A stretch of DNA of 64,000 bases, taken from NCBI RefSeq assembly GCF_901709675.1, contig NC_051102.1, forward strand, positions 3,581,912-3,645,911. Direction: 5' to 3'. The position numbers were made by a program, and so were the translations under genes. Below the pieces are notes generated by a model. That model saw only the letters and a list, made by a program, of their open reading frames with translations. It made no database searches and had not been told where the DNA came from. This DNA is from Syngnathus acus. Its lineage: Eukaryota > Chordata > Actinopteri > Syngnathiformes > Syngnathidae. Numbering within the stretch: the stretch's first letter is position 1; every line of letters begins with the position of its first letter. This document shows positions 14,407-63,538 of the stretch, one piece after another.

Positions 14407-15097
14407 CTCCTCCTTGGTAGTAGTTGCTGCTGTACTGCCACAATTTGACACGTCAGTGAATCATCATTAGCATCAGAAGAGTTTTTTGTCATTGTGGCAA
14501 TTAAAATGTATACAGTACTTGAACTATCAGTGCTCTAAATCAAAAATCGCAAGAGGTACATTGTGGCCTGCACTTAGAATCCAAATTGTAAAGTCTCAGT
14601 TTACTGTAAATATAATATTAAATTTGAACATAATTTTTTTGTTGTCTTGATTGGTCTTGAACCTTGCTTTTTCCTATCTTCCATAATTCTCAATGCTTCA
14701 CTGCAGTGGGCTTTCTATTGCTTTATAGTAGATTTTCAGACTTTCTGCATGCTGTTGCGTTGGTGAAACACAAAAAGGTGAGTGGCAAGCTGCTGGGCTG
14801 GAAATACAGTAGGGCTGGCCTTTTATGAAGAAAGCCCTCTAGCTGTTCTGGTGTTCGCCAATGTACAAGCCTTGCATCATACATTTGTGTATGGTTCAAT
14901 TGAGAGCCCCAGTTGCGGGAAATCCAATAGTGAGACTCGATTGTGTAAATCTCAATGCACACACAGTGGATGAACTCCAGGAGTCTGCTTTCAATTGCCC
15001 AAGAAATGAAGGCCATATCTGTCACACTTAGTGTTCTTTTTCCAGGCTGTAGTTGGAATTACTGAAATGAGTCAGGAGGTTAAACATCAGCCTATGG

Positions 15098-15427
15098 CAC
15101 AGGTGTCAAACTCAAGGCCCGGGGGCCAGATACGGCCCGCCACATAATTTTATGTGGCCCGCGAAGACAAATTGTGCATCAAATTCGTGTGTCATTACTA
15201 GAATTGCAAATTGTGTTCACTTTTTATAATATCTTTTTTTTTTAAATATTTGACCAGTTTTTACTCGTCTAATTTGAAAACGAGTTATTTGTCAGATTGT
15301 TTTGTAGCTTTTACTGAATATAATATGAGGTGCTCATACATTTATTTGGGTTGAAAGTCATAATGGCCCTCCGAAAGAAGCTATGACTACAATGCGGCCC
15401 GTGAAAAAAATGAGTTTGACACCCCTG
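15098..15427 (+). mobile_element. hAT-type MITE with intact target duplication (330 bp)
   Basis: The termini CACAGGTGTCAAACTC and GAGTTTGACACCCCTG are inverted repeats with two mismatches. The flanks carry a perfect 8-bp direct repeat, GCCTATGG, at 15090-15097 and 15428-15435, as expected of hAT transposition. It has no coding capacity. The closest relatives in the window are at 34654, 56681 and 59068. Confidence 0.93.
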
Positions 15428-16179
15428 GCCTATGGCATTCATAACTCAGTGGAAAGTTGGTGGTAAATGATGTTGGGATATAGCAGCATCTCATTACATT
15501 TCGTCATATTGTACAAGCACAGTTCCAATATTTACTTGCTTAATTACATTGATGCAAAATGGTGGGAAAAAAAAGAAAACATCCAATAAACAAGATCCCC
15601 CTTGACACTCTGCTGTCATATCTGACAGGGTGTGGTTAATTTAGCAGCTCTGTTCCAACAGATGCTCTCACCAATGTGTATTTGAGACGCTCGTGCCTTT
15701 TACAGCTTAGATCCTTGCAGGAAAGAAGGGTAAATACGTGAAGTGTGTGTGAATAATGCAAGTGTGAACACTAAATGTCAGAGCTAAAAATTCCTGCCAT
15801 TGTCTTGCTGGGATTCACTGCATATTTTATGTATTTTATAATTAGTGGCAGAGTCTCAGGAGAGAAGCAGAGGAGAATTAGGCCTGGCAGTTATGGCTTT
15901 CACTTATTTCTACAACAATTTAATGAACTTCATTTGAAAGGCAAATTTTGAGTGGAACTTTCTCACCAAATGCTCAGCATGTTTGAGTTATCATAAAAGG
16001 ACAAAAGACTCCAGGGACAACAAAAACTAAAATCTTTTTAAATTTGTTATGGCTAAATTTTAAGGCAAGATGCTGAAAAATAAAAGAAAATGAAGTGAGT
16101 GTTCTTACCTAACATATTCTTACAGATTCTTTAACAACAGAGCAAGGTAACTTATTCACGTCCATTCAATCAATCGAGC

Positions 16180-16437
16180 CATCCATTTTCTGTACCGCTT
16201 TGTCCCCACGGGGGTCACAGACATGCTGGAGCCTATTCCACCTGTCATTGAGCAGTAGGCGGGAGACACCCTGAACCGGTTGCCAACCAATCGCAGGGTA
16301 CACAGAGACGAACAACCATCTGCACTCGCACTCACACATAGGGGCAATTTGGATTGCTCCCATGTTTTTGGGAAGAGGCAGGAAACCGGAGTGCCCGGAG
16401 AAAACCCACACAGGCACGGGGAGAACATGCAAACTCC
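16180..16437 (-). mobile_element. V-SINE-type SINE, tRNA head missing
   Basis: Read on the minus strand it has the vertebrate V-SINE core (GGAGTTTGCATGTTCTCCCC, then CCGGGCACTCCGGTTTCC). The 3' body with CTGCGATTGGTTGGCAACC follows, and the tail reads GGTACAGAAAATGGATGG. The tRNA-like head is absent. Assignment rests on recalled similarity to DANA/V-SINE cores. Confidence 0.8.
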
Positions 16438-17672
16438 AGATTGACCACTCCAAATTTTCCATAAGTCTAATTGTCAGCGTAAATGGTTGTTTACATGTTG
16501 ACTGTTCAAGAGTATTTGAGTTTATTTGTGCGCTTCAGAGTACTTGCTAATCATATGAGTCTTGTCCAAAATTGCGTTCTTGATAAATCCAAAATGACGC
16601 CAAACTCTTTTCACACTGACAATAATGAGAAATTTGGCAGCTGACGCTCTATAATCTTGGAGACTGTTTGTCTGAACTCACTGTTCCTCAGCGCTTTGCA
16701 CGACTGATGCGTTACTCAAATCACATCTTGTTATCTGTTCTTCTTACTTGGCACAGAACAAAAGGTGAAGATGAATTTGGAGTCCCAGCCCAAACTCTGT
16801 GGAATCTTATTTCACAAGCTATTACAAAAGTACTCCAACTTTAAACTGTACCAAAAATCTAATTTGTCTTGACAAGACTTTTAATGGTTTTCTCCGCGCA
16901 GTTTCTCTTGTCTCTCTAAATCTTTGATGGTTATTTTATACTCTAAGTCACTTTGTTATCTTTGTTCCATTTGCTTGAATCGTACCTATTTAATTTTTTC
17001 ACATTTTTTTTCTATCTCTTGCCCTGCTTTTAGTATGGATTAGAATTCCAATTTTTTTTTCCAGACTATAAGGCACAGCATTGTTTTACTTCATTTTCCT
17101 CTATAGTCAATCTGTTGTATCGTAAAGTGAATACAATTATTATTTTTTTGTCTTCAACAAATATATTAGCTTTTATCACGGCACGATAATGCCCAAAAAT
17201 GTTTTTTGCAAAAATGATCTGAAATACAGTGTTGCAAACAATTATTCAAAAAGATAAAAGATACAAATTTGATAAAAATTCAAATAATGTCATTCATTTT
17301 CACTTTTTTTTTCTTTTTACATAAAACAGTGGGAGAACATTCGATTTTGATGGCAAGGGGACCTTTAAAAGAATGGGGTTAAAATTATTAATTTATTAGA
17401 AAAATATTAAGAACTAGAACTTTACTTTTATTGCAAATTATAAAATAGAGTTTTGACCAAAAACATCACAAACACCAGCGAGATTAACAAACTGCTTATT
17501 ATTCAGTGGCTTGTTAAAGGTTTCCGTCTTGACAGGATGCATTTACCAAACAAAAAATGTAACAAATCAGGCCCAATTGTTTGCTATTATATGTTTATAT
17601 AAAGTTGTAGCTATAAGTTGTTGTTGTTCTTTTGACTAATTTGAATGTGTTTATTTTGTTGTGTTATTTCAG

Positions 17673-17739
17673 GCCAGTGGGAGGTGACTGTCAGAAGAAA
17701 TGCCGGTCCTAGGTGCCCTAGTACATCACCACCGGGACC
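17673..17739 (+). other. brinp3: brinp 5' untranslated part of the first coding exon
   Basis: A splice acceptor (GTTATTTCAG at 17663-17672) opens this exon, so transcription starts in an upstream exon. The 67-nt leader contains an upstream ATG at 17700. The main start at 17740 has the strong context GGGACCATGG, with A at -3 and G at +4. Confidence 0.75.
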
Positions 17740-54438
<36,699 letters not shown>

Positions 54439-56680
54439 CTAGCTTAACTCTCAGGGCAGGGCTGGACTACCCTGCTAAGGAGATTCAGGGATATTATTGG
54501 CATGAGGAACGTGGTTTCCAGCAAACCTTGGACCTTATCAGAATCGATATATCACAATGACAAGTGACAAAGTCTCTTGGCTGATTTTCCAGTGTTGTTT
54601 GAATCATGAGGGTTATGACTATCAGACGCCATCGATTAAGGCATGATTTCGACCTCTTGGAGAACATGAAGTTCAAGTGCTCTCCTGAACTTGCCTGGAG
54701 GCTTACTTTTGCTATAACTGCCTTTCTTACGGCAAACTACATGATAGCTGGGAGATTCAAGTACCTAACGCCTATGTCTTGTAAAGAGAAATGTGATTTA
54801 ATATGTATAGAGGGACTCTTGATGGATCAACATTAATGATCTAATAGAGGAAGATTGTCCTTACGTAACCCTATTTTCTTTGGTTACGGAACAATCTAGA
54901 GAGGAGAATAGTGGATAAAAATCAAATGTGCATTGAATCGATGTTATGCTTACATTTTGATAACCCCAACCGTGTTACTATCATTGAATATTTCCTCCCA
55001 ACCTTTTGATTTTGTTTTTTTCGGACATTTGAAAACGTGTATCTATGCTGAACAACCGAGAAGTCTGTTAGTGTTAGCTCTATATTTGGTGATGTGTCTT
55101 TACCAGAACAAAAAAGGTGAACACATTGGCAACGCAAATAGCAACATAGCTTATATGTTTCTTTTTATTTTTCTTCTTTTGAAATGAAAACCTAAGGAAA
55201 TTATGATGTGGTTATTAAAAAAATAATTGCGGGTACAGTGCTGTAAATAATGCGCCATCTAACTTGACGTGTGAATATGTGCACATTGCTTTTTAGATAA
55301 CCAAGTGCAAAGACAAAAAAAAAAAAAAGACAGAAATGTTTATAACAACTCATGCCTTATATGGAGTAAGTGTTGTGAGAAGCACATTTTGTTTTGGTGT
55401 TTGATTTCCTGGCAGGTGATGTATTCCTTTTAAGATTTCCAGTTTTCTATCAGTAAAAACACATCCTTCAAGTTAATGCGCTTTTCCATGTACATGCTGG
55501 CCACATTGCACCATTTGCTTTGAATACGGTAATGTAATTATTCAGCAAAGGTCCTCTGGGTCCAATTATAGATGCTCTCACACCTGGAGTGGTTATATTT
55601 CTAAAAAAGTTTTTGATATTTTTATTGACTCACAAAGTGACAGGTCCAGCATTATCATCTGAAAATTATAACTTTTTTTTTTATGGTTTCTGAAGGGCAA
55701 TGATGGTTATTCTGAGAACTTCAAACAACACAGCGCCTTGTGAGAGTTATTATTATTAATATTATTATTATTCCATTCTGTATTTAAAAAAACAAAAAAA
55801 ATGTCCTCATTTCCAGCTGTCGATCTGTTTTCAGCTTGCTTAAGTCAGAAATCAAGTGGCTCGTTTGTTTGGATTTTTTTACAGTGCTCTAGATTCTTTT
55901 TTTAATTCTGAAGTCCACTCGCCACTATAACGTCACCATACACCTAAACTGAACAGTGTAATAAATACATCAGCCCCACGATGTATTTAATTCTGTCCAA
56001 AAACGGTTGCAAGTTCATTTGAACCCATTATTTTACAAAATTTCCAGCAAACTGTATTGTAATAAGTGCCGCCATGAATGAAATAGGTTGTTAAATAGAA
56101 GGGCTACCTGAATGAAAATTAAACCACCAGGATGAAGCAAAGTAAGCTGTAACATGGTGCTGCACCAAGAATACGGACAGCTGGGGCTGCTGGGAATTTC
56201 GCGCTTATCACCCCCCCATGTGTTTCCCCACATTATCCCAAAACATTTTCTCTGTTTAGACCTCCATCTGCCAGGTTCCTCTGAGCCAACCACACTCACA
56301 TTTTTTCCTCTTTTAAATATCAGTGTTTTCATTTGCATTACTCCATGTTGTCCACCCCCTACTAGTCACTTATCTCATTGGTCCTTGGTAAACCATCTGG
56401 AAAGTTCCATCTCCATCTGTTGGCCTTGCTCCACCACCCACAGCCCAGGAGTATTTCTTTTCCTCAAGTTCTGGAGCTTATTTAATAATGTTACAACATG
56501 GCATTGATGTCTTATTGCCAAAAATCCTCTTGTTATATTATTACAATAAATGTTATTACTTGAACTTGTGTCATTTCACTTTTTTTAGGAATTGCTGTTT
56601 TTCTAAAGTGAATTTTGAATGTACAGAATGTTTATCGATGAGAAAAACTCATGTTTATATTATCGTTTATTTATTTAAAA
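54439..56680 (+). other. brinp3: brinp 3' untranslated region and near flank
   Basis: No further coding similarity follows the stop. Possible polyadenylation signals are ATTAAA at 55214, AATAAA at 55960 and AATAAA at 56545, the last followed by a T/G-rich stretch. Which one is used cannot be told from sequence alone. Confidence 0.5.
55960..55965 (+). terminator. Candidate polyadenylation signal AATAAA
   Basis: First canonical AATAAA after the brinp stop codon (about 1.5 kb downstream). A second lies at 56545-56550 with a better T/G-rich downstream stretch. Choice uncertain. Confidence 0.3.
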
Positions 56681-57007
56681 CACAGGTGTAAAACTCAAGG
56701 CCCGGGGGGCAGATACGGACCGCCACATCATTTTATGTGGCCCGCGAAGACAAATTGTGCATCAAATTCATGTGTCATTACTAGAATTGCAAATTGTCTT
56801 CATTTTTAATAATCTCTTTTTTTTTAAATATTTGACCAGTTTTTACTCGTCTGATTTGAAAATGAGTTATTTGTCAGTTTGTTTTGTACCTTTTACTGTA
56901 TATAATAAGGTGCTCATACATTTATTTGGGTTGACAGTCATCATGGCCCTCCGAAAGAAGCTTTGACTACAATGCGGCCCGCGAAAAAAATTAGTTTGAC
57001 ACCCCTG
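56681..57007 (+). mobile_element. hAT-type MITE with intact target duplication (327 bp)
   Basis: Ends CACAGGTGTAAAACTC and TTAGTTTGACACCCCTG. Perfect 8-bp duplication ATTTAAAA at 56673-56680 and 57008-57015. Same orientation as 15098. Confidence 0.94.
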
Positions 57008-57494
57008 ATTTAAAATATGATTTAAAACACTCATAAATAGAAAAAAAACATCTTTTGGTATTTTCCGCGGCCAAATACATTATTGAAAACCACCTAACGT
57101 AAGTGACCACATCAGCAAGGTTAGCAACAAATCACTGTTCTTGAGCAGAACAAAGACTCAGACCTCATTATTTGTAGCCAGCGCAGCTGCACTCTGGTAT
57201 AAACTGGCGTATCCTCATTTTTGTGCCGACGCGTGCCTCAACATTTTTTTCCAGGAATTTGGGTCATCTCTCCACGCCATGCTGGTTGTTTCGGCTCTTA
57301 GAGAAAACTTCCCTTGACGTGCGCCTGGCTCGAATGAGTTTGATGGCACATAGTCATCTGAACTTTGTTTTACCAAATGACCTTGGGCAGACAGATTCTG
57401 CACTCTGCAGACATGTATGGTGGATGTTATTGTATTGATTTCACAGATATGACAATAGCATGCATCATACCCTCTTAATCATTTAAGAAATCCA

Positions 57495-57570
57495 TTCATT
57501 AAACAAACCGCTTTATCCTCACAAGGGTCATGGGCGTGTAGAAGCCTATCCCAGCTGACTTCGGGCAATA
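57495..57570 (-). mobile_element. V-SINE 3' fragment
   Basis: The minus strand reads CCCGAAGTCAGCTGGGATAG, then the GACCCTTGTGAGGATAAAGC-type end of the SINE. Confidence 0.6.
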
Positions 57571-57592
57571 AAATGAGGTGAAAATCTTGTTT

Positions 57593-57794
57593 TGTTTATA
57601 TATAAGCCATACATGACTATAAATTGCAGGTGCTTTAAATAAAATGTCCTATTACCTGTTTTACGTGTAAAACAAACCCTCTTACAATATCATAAAAGTC
57701 ATGACAAAACCATAGATAAACCACACTGGACTATAAGCCACCGGGTTCAAAGTATGTGCAAAAAGTAGCAGTTTATATTCCGGAAATTACGGTA
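57593..57794 (-). mobile_element. MITE fragment, third subfamily, reverse copy
   Basis: The right end TTCCGGAAATTACGGTA is intact. The interior (ACTATAAGCCACCGGGTTCA) is the reverse complement of 21269-21541. The left end is not clear. Confidence 0.75.
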
Positions 57795-58484
57795 AAAGTT
57801 CCCCCCCCCCCCAAAAAAAAATAAATATAAACCTAGCATGATTTATTGCACAGAAATTCCATTTATAAAAGTGTAGATTCTGGCGATTCTTGACTTTTCT
57901 TAAAACAGACACATCCACTTTTTATCAGTTAGCCATTATTCTGACCTTTTGTTTCAGTTTGAATTTATTCTTCACATAGATCGCAGCTTTCTTTGTTATA
58001 AAGCTTGTGGTTACACACAGTGCCCCACGGAACATATCAAGTGGTGGCATTCAGTGTGGGGTTATATTTCTGACCTCATTGTAGCTCTCTGATGCTTTCT
58101 TTGCTGTCAAAGAATGACTCCTATGTTCTGCTTTTCTCCCCTCTGCTGTCTTCTCACACTTTGAATAAGAAATGCAGCTCAAATTGTGGAATAAGCTTTC
58201 ACACATCACTTGTTTTTCTTCACTTCAGCCTCTGCCTCCCATTTTTCGATTTTTGTCTCTTCCCTCTTCGATTTCTGTCCGTCTTCCATCTTCATATGCA
58301 AGAATTTATTTGAACTGTAACGTAGTCATTAGCTAATGTTCCATCGTATTCGCACTATGCCGGGGGCGCAGAGCAAGCTCTTCTCATAGCCTGCAGCTAA
58401 ATATTTACTCTTCGTTTTGCATTTTAAAAGCAAAATTTATTACATGTAATGAGAATTTTTTTAATGATAATTAATTATAAAGAT

Positions 58485-58485
<1 letters not shown>

Positions 58486-58516
<31 letters not shown>

Positions 58517-58540
58517 ATGGATGGATGGATGGATGGATGA
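58486..58540. repeat. TA and GATG microsatellites
   Basis: About 13 TA units (58486-58511) followed by about seven GATG units. Confidence 0.85.
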
Positions 58541-58927
58541 CTGAAAAAGAAGCCACCCTGTGCATAAAAATCATTTTAGTTCCAGGTTTTTGTGAGCAGA
58601 GCCACTAATATGACAAACCACAGCAGTGTACAGAAACTGAAACTTCTGTGTCAATCACATATTGCTAAAACGGGCTCAAAAAATAGTCATATACATATAC
58701 TTTTTTTCTGCAACTAAACTAGATAAGAAAGTAGAATATATTCTATATGTGGTACAATGATTGAAACTTTCCTTTATACCTATGGAATCCACATCACACA
58801 ATGAGAAAGCAAAGATGCCGTCTTGCTGACTTGTTTGGCTGTTGACATCCAATTTGAAATGTGCATTGCACCACCAGCAAGACTGCAGTGGAAGGGTATT
58901 GACTGAAACATATTTTTTGAGCAACCC

Positions 58928-59030
58928 TGATTGACTGGAAATCAGCCCAGGGTGTATCCAGTCCCTCATCCAAAGTGTGCTGGGATCGGCACTAGCTCAC
59001 GCGTGACCATGGACAGGATAAGCAACAACA
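58928..59030 (+). mobile_element. V-SINE 3' fragment
   Basis: Plus-strand body end: CAGCCCAGGGTGTATCCAG, then GCTGGGATCGGCAC and CATGGACAGGATAAGCAA. Confidence 0.65.
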
Positions 59031-59067
59031 AAAAATTTGGGGGGAGTGGTTAAGTAATCCCTTAGAC

Positions 59068-59395
59068 CAGGGGTGTCAAACTAATTTTTTTCGCGGGCCG
59101 CATTGTAGTCATAGCTTCTTTCGGAGGGCCATTATGACTGTCAACCCAAATAAATGTATGAGCACCTCATATTATATCCAGTAAAAGCTACAAAACAAAC
59201 TGACAAATAACTCGTTTTCAAATCAAACGAGGAAAAACTGGTCAAATATTAAAAAAAAAGATATTATTAAAAGTGAAGACAATTTGCAATTCTAATAATG
59301 ACACACGAATTTGATGCACAATTTGTCTTTGCGGGCCACATAAAATGATGTGGCGAGCCGTATCTGGCCCCCGGGCCTTGAGTTTGACACCTGTG
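59068..59395 (-). mobile_element. hAT-type MITE with intact target duplication (328 bp)
   Basis: Ends CAGGGGTGTCAAACTA and GAGTTTGACACCTGTG. Perfect 8-bp duplication CCTTAGAC at 59060-59067 and 59396-59403. Opposite orientation to 56681, 2.1 kb away. Confidence 0.95.
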
Positions 59396-60345
59396 CCTTA
59401 GACTTAGGATTCCTTCTATATAGTGTCAGCTCACGAATGGTACACAATGAACTCCTCGGTGACGGTCAGCGTATGAAAAATGACATGAATATGGCCAGTT
59501 CACAAATGTCTATAATGGCTGTGCTCTCATTAATTGCGGTAGAAAATACAAGAAATTTGTTCTTGTCCAATATCCTCTTTGCCACAGTATTCTTTGTCAG
59601 ACTAATGTCAGTAAAAGCTTGTTGCTTATCAGAACAATACCTCTGCAGCCTTCAGCGTGCATCTTTTAACGCACGCACTGCCGGGATATGGTTAGCTGGC
59701 TTATACTGCTGTCATTCGGCTCTTTGTGAAAATGGACTGCTCTATCCTTAGACCCACCAGCATTTTATTTGTTGTCCTTGAAATATTCTCACTAAGATGA
59801 GTCTCATTGTGGCGTCGCAAATTCTATTCCTTCTGACACTTGTTGATTCCCACCAAGCTTCCCATTCACCACTGTGAATAAGTAGTGAACGTTACATTTT
59901 TGGAATTCTCTCTACTTATCCACTTTTCTCATTTTTCCGAAGACATTTTGGCTAAGAAGGGTAGATATTGTAATCAGTAGGTGCACTGGTATCTTCATCT
60001 GCTGCAGTGCCGCTTCTTCTACTCCTCTCTAATTTGACTAAAACACTCCCGAGTGATAATGTAATATTAATTGCACTAATAGCTCTTTTCTGCATTGCTG
60101 TGGCCTATGTTTGTACATATATAAATGTTCTTTGTATAGAGGGGACAGGAATTAGCATTTATTTTGAGAAGGGGTTATAACATTTTTTTTCCTGTGTGAT
60201 ACCATTTTTTTAAATCTTCATCAGTATTTATTTATAAATACTTCAATTATCCATGAGTGGACGGAAGTTGATTGATTTATGTGTGGATGGTAGTATATCA
60301 AGTGCAAGATTATAGTTTTTGCTGTAGGAAAAAATTACAAAATTG

Positions 60346-60532
60346 CACTCCTTAAAACTGCTGAGTTAAAAATTGGAGTGACCCAGGCAGTTGGGTCAAT
60401 TCGACCAAACTCTGAGTTGTTCAGCAAAAAAAAAAAGAAAGAAAAAAAACAAACTTTGTCGGGTCAAATTGACCAATCGGTCCAATTTTTAACCCAAATT
60501 GGGTTGTTTTTGACCCAGCAGTATTAAGAGTG
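60346..60532. mobile_element. Possible small MITE with GGGTCAAA motifs
   Basis: CACTCCTTAAAACTGCTGAG at the left pairs with the complement of the right end (CACTCTTAATACTGCTGGG). The interior holds palindromic TGGGTCAATT and AATTGACC words. TTG flanks both ends. Superfamily undetermined. Confidence 0.55.
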
Positions 60533-62108
60533 TTGTCTTTATCTACGGGCTATGTGTCAGACTGGGCTTATTGACAGAGTTATGTGAGTGGGAACATATG
60601 CTGATATTAACCTCTGGGAGGGCAAGAAAAAGCACACGCAGGTCATCCATCAACTGAAGGGTCTGCTCTTTTAATTTCCACTCTGTTTCAGTAATTATTG
60701 TCGTTGTGGTGAAAACGTAATTAACCCCCACCAGAATGTGAATATGCAAGTACGTGAATATCAAATCTGGGAGCTTTGACAGAAAAGTGGGATGTAAATC
60801 AAAAGCGTTTATCTTATTATTTGTATTAGAGTAATGGTGTGTAGTGGAAAAAATACAATAACACAGTTATCCTAATGCCATGTATTGTTAAAATAAATAA
60901 CAGTAGATGTGGTGTAAAATTACCACACCATTCACAGTTATCCTACGGTAAAATACTGTAATTCAAAATATAGCAGTACTGTAATTACTATATACTTTAT
61001 TGTTAAGATAAATTACAGTTGGTGCATTGTAAAATAAGAGTAAATTACTGGAGTCCCTGCTGCCAGTAATTTGTTGTCTCGGACCAATGACCAAAGTGAT
61101 GTGTGATATGTTAAATGAATTTTAAAAAATGTTGTTGAAAATACTGTTGTATCAAAATTCTGTCTGTATTTTGAATTGCATGCACAGTATTAAGGTACAC
61201 ATTGCACATGCAGCACAGTTTAAGGCTAACTCCCTCACCAGCTATCTACATATTGAATTTACAAGTGTCCTGGGTATAGCAGTTACAAGTGTACAGCTAT
61301 AAGCACAACGTGTTAGATCTGACATTAAAATTTGGTCCACACACTTTCAAGAGAGCACTTGTGATCGGATCACACTCTTCTACTCGGTGCAAAAAGCACA
61401 ACTCGACAGGAAAGCTTGCCCACATCTCTGACAATGTAAACAATGTGGGAGAGGGTGAAGTGGCAGTTTTGTGAAGTATTTTTGTGAGCACAAATAAAAT
61501 CCTGCATACCTGAGTGGAAATGTTCCTCTTTCAAGTAACCACATAAAATTGTTGATGCTTTTATTGTAGTTCAAAGCACGCTGTTGGTTGTTCTTTTTGC
61601 TGATCATGTTTTGTGAACTTCTTTTTTTTTTGTTAATCATCCCCATTTTGTAAGGCGCTTGAGTGCCATATAATTAGAATACAGCAGTATATTAACAGTG
61701 TTTTGGTTATTTTTTTACTTGATATTATTTATTTATATTTTTTATTTTATTTTTATATAGTTACAATATGTACTGTATATGGCTTCAGTTTTATTTCACA
61801 CCTTACATTCTTATCCATTGAGAAAAAGCCCAATATTTCAATTTTAGAAATATTCTTTGTTTTAGCCTTTTTTAGTTTAGCAAAGCTGTGCAGTATTTTT
61901 CTATTGGCAGCATAAAGTGTCTTCCCTTTGTTCAATCACAACAAAGAGGGAAGGAGACTGACTCTTGCTGAACACCGCCCTTCCTAATGTATGATTATTA
62001 TGTATTACGTTAGTATGTGACCTTCAAATTCTCAAATTGTAAGCTCAAAGTCCTTTTTAAACCAGGTTTTATGGCGAAAACTTGAGAGGCCAATTAAATT
62101 GTATTAAA

Positions 62109-62420
62109 GCTGCAGCTCAGTGGCCTAGTGGTAGAGTGTCCGCCCTGAGACTGGAAGGTTGTGGGTTCAAACCCTGGCCGGGTCATACCAAAGACTATAA
62201 AAATGGGACCCATTGCTTCCCTGCTTGGCACTCAGCATTAAGGGTTGGAATTGGGGGGTTAGATCACCAAATGATTCCCGAGCGCGGCACCGCTGCTGCT
62301 CACTGCTCCCCTCTCCCCCAGGGGATGGATCAAAATCACACGGGGATGGGTTAAATGCAGAGGACAAATTTCACCACACCCAGATGTGTGTGTGACGATC
62401 ATTGGGACTTTAACTTTAAC
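62109..62420 (+). mobile_element. tRNA-derived SINE, intact promoter boxes
   Basis: The A-box-like TGGCCTAGTGGTAGAGTG and B-box GGGTTCAAACCC lie about 40 bp apart in a tRNA-like head. The body ends ATTGGGACTTTAACTTTAAC. Close relative of 51384-51681 (minus strand). Confidence 0.9.
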
Positions 62421-62486
62421 AAGAGCAACCACCTTAGTAAAAAAAGAAGAAACAGAAATTTGAAAATCATAATAATTAAAAAAAAC

Positions 62487-62535
62487 ATAGTTTTCTCCGG
62501 GCACTCCGGTTTCCTCCCACATCCCAAAAACATGC
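62487..62535 (+). mobile_element. V-SINE core fragment
   Basis: TTTTCTCCGGGCACTCCGG, then TTTCCTCCCACATCCC and AAAAACATGC, all from the V-SINE core. No head or tail. Confidence 0.65.
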
Positions 62536-63428
62536 TTGGTAGGCCGAGCTTGTTTACCACTTGGCTTGAATGTTTTACGTTCTATAGTTCCTGGGGGGGA
62601 ACTGTGGCTCCTCTTTATCGTTTACAATATGGTAATTTTCCACTTTCAAATCGAGAAAACAAATCACCTGTAAAAGCACAACTTGACAGATAACCCTCTC
62701 CCACATCTCTATCAAAATGTAAACACTGAGGGTGCAGGGTTAAGTTGTGGTTATGTGAAGAGTCGGTAAGAGTGCAATCACATCCAGCATGGATTAGATA
62801 TGGACATTGTGGACACGCCTGGCCTTCCATGCCTGGGGATGTTCAATCTCAATAATCACTACACAACACTGAGGCCTCTAGTACACACTCACACTTCTGG
62901 AAATGGACCCACTTGAAAGTGCAATTTTGCAGATAACTCTCGCTGTTGACTTCCATTTCTATTACATCAGCGGTGGGCAAGTTCCACCTTCGGCATAATA
63001 TCCCCTTCCTCCTACATGGCACTGCACTCATTCCGCCTTCAGCTTGTTTTTCTGTGCCATCATTTCCTAATACAAATCAGTAGTACCACAACTTTCTTGA
63101 CTTTGTGAGTAATTTCAAGTCGTTCTATTCTGTTATGCAGATTAGATAAGAATGTGGATCGGCACTCAAACACATCTTAAGGTGAGAATTGTGCCCATGA
63201 TGTACAAATGGGTGACTGAATACACTCGGTGTGTGTGTTATTTCTTTTTTAAGTTGCTTAGTATTTGTCACCCCCAGTTTGATTTCTTACCACGCTGTGT
63301 ATGAATGTGCCATATAATAGAGAATGAGTATTACCCTGGCCCAGAACAGTAAACCTACTGTTTTGTACACACTCATTCTATGATAGTCTTCTACAATAAA
63401 CAAAAGAAATATGAACTTGATTTTACAG

Positions 63429-63538
63429 GAAGTCGGTCCTCCCCTGAAGACACTGTGGTGAGAAGGAAGGAAGATTTCCTCCAGGAGAGAGCTGTTAAAC
63501 TGACTGTGAAATGGATTTGTGAAGAGAGCTGCATCAAG
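63429..63538 (+). other. Unassigned exon-like reading frame
   Basis: An open 110-nt segment has an acceptor-like TGATTTTACAG before it and a donor-like ATCAAG|GTATCG after it. The frame encodes SRSSPEDTVVRRKEDF, then LQERAVKLTVKWICEESCIK. I do not recognise the product. It could be an exon of a neighbouring + strand gene or chance. Confidence 0.25.

Larger units (their letters stand above)
1..17672. other. Upstream / 5' intronic region without recognisable coding exon
   Basis: No open reading frame in this stretch shows family similarity I recognise. It must contain, or continue towards, an intron of the brinp gene, because the first coding exon is preceded by a splice acceptor at 17671-17672. 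The non-coding first exon and promoter were not located and may lie outside the window. Supported contents are listed separately: MITE ends and copies at 1, 12214 and 14098, a GGAT microsatellite at 2938, hAT MITEs at 8533 and 15098, a TA microsatellite at 12603 and a V-SINE at 16180. I see no gene in 226-2900, 3235-8530, 8840-12210, 12650-14090, 14410-15090, 15430-16175 or 16440-17670. Confidence 0.6.

Noticed and set aside
16156-16462. Two overlapping minus-strand frames of 90-98 residues
   Set aside because: They read through the V-SINE copy and are unrelated to any protein.
62109-62180. Possible functional tRNA gene
   Set aside because: Promoter boxes are present, but the sequence is the head of a roughly 310-bp SINE with a second copy in the window, and a full cloverleaf with paired acceptor stem is not evident.
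62167-62522. Overlapping frames around 62.1-62.5 kb, and similar ones at 51.3-51.6 kb
   Set aside because: They are translations of the tRNA-derived SINE on either strand.
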